Source: an uncultured Prevotella sp. (lineage in GTDB: Bacteria > Bacteroidota > Bacteroidia > Bacteroidales > Bacteroidaceae). Taken from it: DNA of 64,000 bases. The translations under genes were made by a program, and so were the position numbers. The notes under the pieces were generated by a model, which saw only the letters and a list, made by a program, of their open reading frames with translations, did not search any database and had not been told where the DNA came from. Below are positions 61,117 to 64,000 of this stretch, piece by piece. The DNA is taken from the NCBI GenBank assembly GCA_900315545.1, contig OMZM01000008.1:1-64000 (forward strand), in the 5' to 3' direction. Numbering within the stretch: position 1 is the stretch's first letter; every line of letters starts with the position of its first letter.

Positions 61117-62739
61117 ATGAAGAAATATGTCGCTATATTACTCCTGCTAAGCGCTTCTTTATGTGCCAGTGCGCAGAAGAAAACAACACCTCAGCGCACA
61201 CAGCAGAAAAAAACTGCTGTAACTAAACAAGGCGCTGCAAAGGGAAAGCAGCCTGCAAAGAAAAATAATACAAAAAAATCGACTATAAACAATAAGGCGT
61301 CGATGTATCAGACGAAAGAGATAAAAGGCTTGCAAAACCAGAAGTCGCAGGTGCAGAAAAACATAAAGGAGCAGCAGAAAAAACTGCAAAGCAACAAGGC
61401 AGATGTAGAACAGCGACTGAAACAGTTGATGTCTATAAACGGTGAAATAGATGCCAACAAGAAAGCTATAGAAAACTATCAGACCGACGTCAATACACTG
61501 AGCGACAATATAAACCTGCTGGAAGTGCAACTGAAAAACCTCGAACAGCAGTTGCAGGACCGTAAGCAGAGATATGTGAAGTCTGTGAGATATGTAGCCA
61601 AACATCGCAAGATACAAGACCGGCTGATGTTCATTTTCAGTGCAAAGAGTCTGGCACAGTCGTATCGACGTCTGCGCTTTGTACGCGAATACGCTGCCTA
61701 TCAGCGTACCCAGGGAGAAATAATAAAAGCTAAGCAGGCGGAGATAGATGAAAAGCGTAACCAGCTTTCCGATGCTCGAAAACAGAAAAACAACCTGATA
61801 GCAAAAGGACGGCAGGCACAGGCAAATCTCGAAGTGAAGCAGACCGAACAGGAATCTATGGTAAAGTCGTTGCAGCAACAGCAGAAAACAATACAGCAGG
61901 TTATAGCAGAACAGCAGAAAAAGCAAGCACAACTTAATGCTGAGATAGACCGGCTTGTGGCAATAGAAGTGGAAAAGGCGCGAAAGCGCGCTGCGGAGGA
62001 GGCAAGAAAGAAAGCAGAGGCTGAGGCTGCCAAGAAACGTGCAGCCGAAATAGCACGCAAGAAGGCAGAAGCCGAGAAAGCAGCGAGAGAGGCAGAGAAA
62101 CGAATAGCAGAAGCCAAGAAGCGTGAGGCAGAAGCCAAGCAACGCGCAGAAGAGGCAAAGAAACGCAACGATGCTGCTGCGCGTGAAAGAGCACAGCAGG
62201 AGGCGAGAGAGGCGGAAGCAGAGCGACAAGCAGCAGAACGAAAGGCAAAAGTAGATGCCGAGAGACACAAGAAAGATGTTGAGAAGGCAAAGAAAGAAAG
62301 TGCTTCCGTCGGACATGTAAGTTCGGCAGACCGACAACTCAACGGTACTTTTGAACACAACAAGGGACGCTTGCCTATGCCTATCACAGGCTCATATAAG
62401 ATAATCACTCATTTCGGACAATACAACGTAGAGGGACTGAAAGGTGTGAAACTCGACAATCGTGGTATAAACATTCAGGGTTCATCTGGATGTCAGGCAC
62501 GTGCTATTTTCGATGGAGAGGTTACAAGTGTCTTCAATGCAGCCGGTCAGTGGGGCGTGCTCGTAAGGCATGGCAGTTATCTGTCTGTATATGTCAACTT
62601 ACGCTCGGTAAGCGTCTCGCGAGGACAGAAGGTTTCTGCAAGACAGGTTCTTGGGTCTGTGGCTGCCGACAACGTGTTGCAGTTCCAGCTGAGAAAGGAG
62701 TCGTCGCTGCTGAATCCAGAGTCGTGGCTCGCAAGATAA
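61117..62739 (+). CDS. EnvC-like coiled-coil protein with degenerate LytM (M23) domain
   Basis: A 540-residue protein with a signal peptide (MKKYVAILLLLSASLCASAQ). A long basic and Gln-rich coiled coil covers about 60-400, with a second half of almost pure A/E/K/R repeats. The C-terminal LytM/M23 domain (about 420-540) keeps the fold (KGRLPMPITGSYKIITHFG, GEVTSVFNAAGQWGVLVRHGSYLSVYVNL) but lacks the zinc ligands: the HxxxD site reads KLDNRGINI and the HxH site reads FQLRKE. It is therefore probably an activator of amidases, like EnvC or NlpD, not an enzyme. It ends the dut unit. Confidence 0.9.
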   Translation: MKKYVAILLLLSASLCASAQKKTTPQRTQQKKTAVTKQGAAKGKQPAKKNNTKKSTINNKASMYQTKEIKGLQNQKSQVQKNIKEQQKKLQSNKADVEQRLKQLMSINGEIDANKKAIENYQTDVNTLSDNINLLEVQLKNLEQQLQDRKQRYVKSVRYVAKHRKIQDRLMFIFSAKSLAQSYRRLRFVREYAAYQRTQGEIIKAKQAEIDEKRNQLSDARKQKNNLIAKGRQAQANLEVKQTEQESMVKSLQQQQKTIQQVIAEQQKKQAQLNAEIDRLVAIEVEKARKRAAEEARKKAEAEAAKKRAAEIARKKAEAEKAAREAEKRIAEAKKREAEAKQRAEEAKKRNDAAARERAQQEAREAEAERQAAERKAKVDAERHKKDVEKAKKESASVGHVSSADRQLNGTFEHNKGRLPMPITGSYKIITHFGQYNVEGLKGVKLDNRGINIQGSSGCQARAIFDGEVTSVFNAAGQWGVLVRHGSYLSVYVNLRSVSVSRGQKVSARQVLGSVAADNVLQFQLRKESSLLNPESWLAR

Positions 62740-62772
62740 GCCATATTTTCACGCAGGAAAAATACTAAAACC

Positions 62773-62818
62773 GCAACATTTTGCGTTATATATTATATAT
62801 GTAACAGTCATTTGTTGC
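62773..62818. other. Inverted-repeat region upstream of the mannose-1-phosphate guanylyltransferase gene
   Basis: GCAACA (62773-62778) pairs with TGTTGC (62813-62818), and inside GTTATATAT pairs with ATATGTAAC-type sequence around 62785-62805. The region is extremely A/T rich. It may be a promoter or operator; no TTTG-N19-TAnnTTTG match is present. Confidence 0.3.
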
Positions 62819-62846
62819 AGTTTAACAATAACTAAAAGAATCAGCC

Positions 62847-63938
62847 ATGAAAACACAAAACGATATCTACTGTATAATCCTTGCAGGTGGCAAGGGACGC
62901 AGGTTGTGGCCGTGCAGCAGGCAGGAACGTCCCAAGCAGTTCGTCGATTTCTTCGGAACAGGACGCACTCAGTTGCAGCAGACTTTCGACCGTATGCGTA
63001 AAATCATACCTGTCAGCAATATATATATAAGTACAAATAAACTATTTGCTGATATTGTTGCTGAACAAATACCGGAGGTTTCTGCTGAAAACATCATGGC
63101 TGATCCGATACACCGTAACACTGCACCAAGCGTTGCATGGATAAACTACCGCATATTGAGGCGCAATTCCAATTCCAATGTTATCGTGGCGCCATCAGAC
63201 CAAATGATTTTTAACGAGGAAGAGTTTGGCAAGGCAGTGCTGAATGGGTTTGAGTTTGTTTCCCGAACAGACAGTCTGCTTACGTTAGGAGTAAAGCCTA
63301 CGCGTCCGGAGCCAGGATATGGATACATCCAGAAAGGTGAGCCTACTGATATAGATGACCTCTATAAGGTAAGAAGTTTTACCGAAAAGCCTGAACGAGA
63401 GTTTGCACGCATGTTCATGGAGAGTGGTGAATTTTATTGGAACACAGGTCTTTTCATGAGCAATTCAAGGTATCTGCAAACATGCTTCGACAGGATATTG
63501 CCGGAAGTATTGCGCAAGTTAGTTAAGGAGAAACCTGACTGCACGTTGGAAGAAGAAAATAAGTATATTGAAGAAAACTTCTCTCTGTATCCTAACTTAT
63601 CAATAGACTATGGACTGTTGGAACGCAATGAGCAAGTGTACGTTATGCGTTGCAATTTCGGTTGGGCAGACTTGGGAACATGGCATTCCATCTATGAGGC
63701 TATGAGCAAGAAGGCAGACGACAATATTGTGCTTGATTCGCACGTCATCATTGAGGATAGCAAGAACAACATCATCAAGTTGCCGAAAGACAAGCTGTGT
63801 GTAATAAACGGTTTGGAGGGATTTATTGTTGTAGAAAACGACAATGTCTTGTTAATCTGCAAGAAAGAAGATTCGTCTGCATTGATAAGGAAGTATGTCA
63901 ACGAAGTTGAAATACGAAAAGGTAAGGAATATATATAA
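62847..63938 (+). CDS. manC: Mannose-1-phosphate guanylyltransferase (GDP-mannose pyrophosphorylase)
   Basis: Makes GDP-mannose from mannose 1-phosphate and GTP for polysaccharide synthesis. The 363-residue protein has the nucleotide loop ILAGGKGRRLWPCSRQERPKQF, then VAPSDQMIF, PEPGYGYIQKG, VRSFTEKPE, FYWNTGLFMS and FGWADLGTWHSIYEAM. It lacks the C-terminal phosphomannose isomerase domain of two-domain ManC enzymes. It stands alone, 107 bases after the EnvC-like gene. A 40-bp palindrome covers the stop codon and serves as terminator. Confidence 0.94.
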   Translation: MKTQNDIYCIILAGGKGRRLWPCSRQERPKQFVDFFGTGRTQLQQTFDRMRKIIPVSNIYISTNKLFADIVAEQIPEVSAENIMADPIHRNTAPSVAWINYRILRRNSNSNVIVAPSDQMIFNEEEFGKAVLNGFEFVSRTDSLLTLGVKPTRPEPGYGYIQKGEPTDIDDLYKVRSFTEKPEREFARMFMESGEFYWNTGLFMSNSRYLQTCFDRILPEVLRKLVKEKPDCTLEEENKYIEENFSLYPNLSIDYGLLERNEQVYVMRCNFGWADLGTWHSIYEAMSKKADDNIVLDSHVIIEDSKNNIIKLPKDKLCVINGLEGFIVVENDNVLLICKKEDSSALIRKYVNEVEIRKGKEYI

Positions 63939-63980
63939 AACAACGAGGAGGAAGTCGACTTCCTCCTCGTTGTTTTCTTT
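63937..63980. terminator. Perfect 40-bp palindrome, bidirectional terminator
   Basis: Bases 63937-63976 are a perfect palindrome (left half AAAACAACGAGGAGGAAGTC). It begins at the second base of the manC stop codon and has T runs on both strands. It separates manC from a convergent gene that ends at 63980. Confidence 0.87.
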
Positions 63981-64000
63981 TATTTGTTGAACTCGCTGTA
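63980..64000 (-). CDS. Possible last codons of a minus-strand gene entering from the right
   Basis: The minus strand reads YSEFNK followed by TAA (63982-63980), open to the window edge and placed just behind a bidirectional terminator, as a convergent gene end would be. Too short to identify. Confidence 0.3.
   Translation of the reverse strand, partial: YSEFNK

Noticed and set aside
61159-62408. 399- and 235-codon minus-strand frames rich in Leu, Cys, Phe and Ser
   Set aside because: They are the reverse of the A/E/K/R coiled-coil repeats of the EnvC-like gene.

Overview
The window is a chromosomal segment of a Bacteroidales bacterium, most likely a Prevotellaceae (Prevotella-like) species. 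The evidence is the set of large secreted proteins with type IX (Por) secretion-like C-terminal tails, the Bacteroidetes promoter pattern TTTG-N19/20-TAnnTTTG found upstream of many genes, the Bacteroidetes-specific families DUF3109, DUF2023, DUF4292 and WbqC, a split GlsA/GlsB-type acyltransferase pair, and a typical Bacteroidetes dcw cluster. No prophage, IS element, CRISPR array or rRNA operon was seen.

Layout. 1-3.3 kb: the 3' part of a large fibronectin-III/adhesin-domain surface protein, then the decayed 3' end of a second cargo gene. 3.6-5.0 kb: ung and a DUF3109 gene, flanked by hexamer repeats in opposite orientations. 5.7-11.2 kb (minus): topA-aroK-speA-flavin oxidoreductase. 11.4-15.6 kb (plus): dapB, a WG-repeat protein, lepB, wbqC-like. 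15.8-16.7 kb (minus): flavodoxin and DUF2023. 17.2-33.2 kb (minus): a near-complete division and cell-wall cluster, mraZ-rsmH-ftsL-ftsI-murE-mraY-murD-ftsW-murG-murC-ftsQ-ftsA-ftsZ, with three 10-bp MraZ-box-like repeats in front of mraZ. 34-35.9 kb: a probable glycine-lipid pair. 36-41.7 kb and 45.4-50.6 kb: two blocks of secreted, mostly T9SS-tailed proteins. Between them are murF (minus) and a dGTPase (plus). 50.7 kb: a candidate small RNA. 50.9-53.9 kb (minus): folP, cdaA, ackA. 54.6-57.7 kb: a large outer-membrane beta-barrel protein. Then tRNA-Gly(CCC), and a plus-strand unit dut, TPR lipoprotein, DUF4292 lipoprotein, EnvC-like protein. It ends with a GDP-mannose pyrophosphorylase gene.

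The most unusual signal is a family of about 450-bp non-coding elements present four times, at about 5.1, 33.3, 41.8 and 54.0 kb. Each carries a core of seven tandem 22-bp units in strict phase (153-154 bp in every copy). The core is bounded by an inverted pair of 19-bp arms and set between conserved flanks. All four lie between transcription units, two in convergent and two in divergent gaps. An unrelated array of five 22-bp units lies between ftsZ and the flavodoxin gene. Other regulatory candidates are a promoter-to-terminator small RNA at 50733-50845, a leader with pseudoknot potential before the secreted protein at 36065, and terminator-like hairpins between paired cargo genes.

Starts were moved from the longest reading frame to a better-supported internal ATG for speA, aroK, topA, ftsA, mraZ, murF, dgt, the 48.8-kb small secreted protein and the DUF4292 gene. 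All functional names rest on motifs and similarity recognised by eye; no database search was run.
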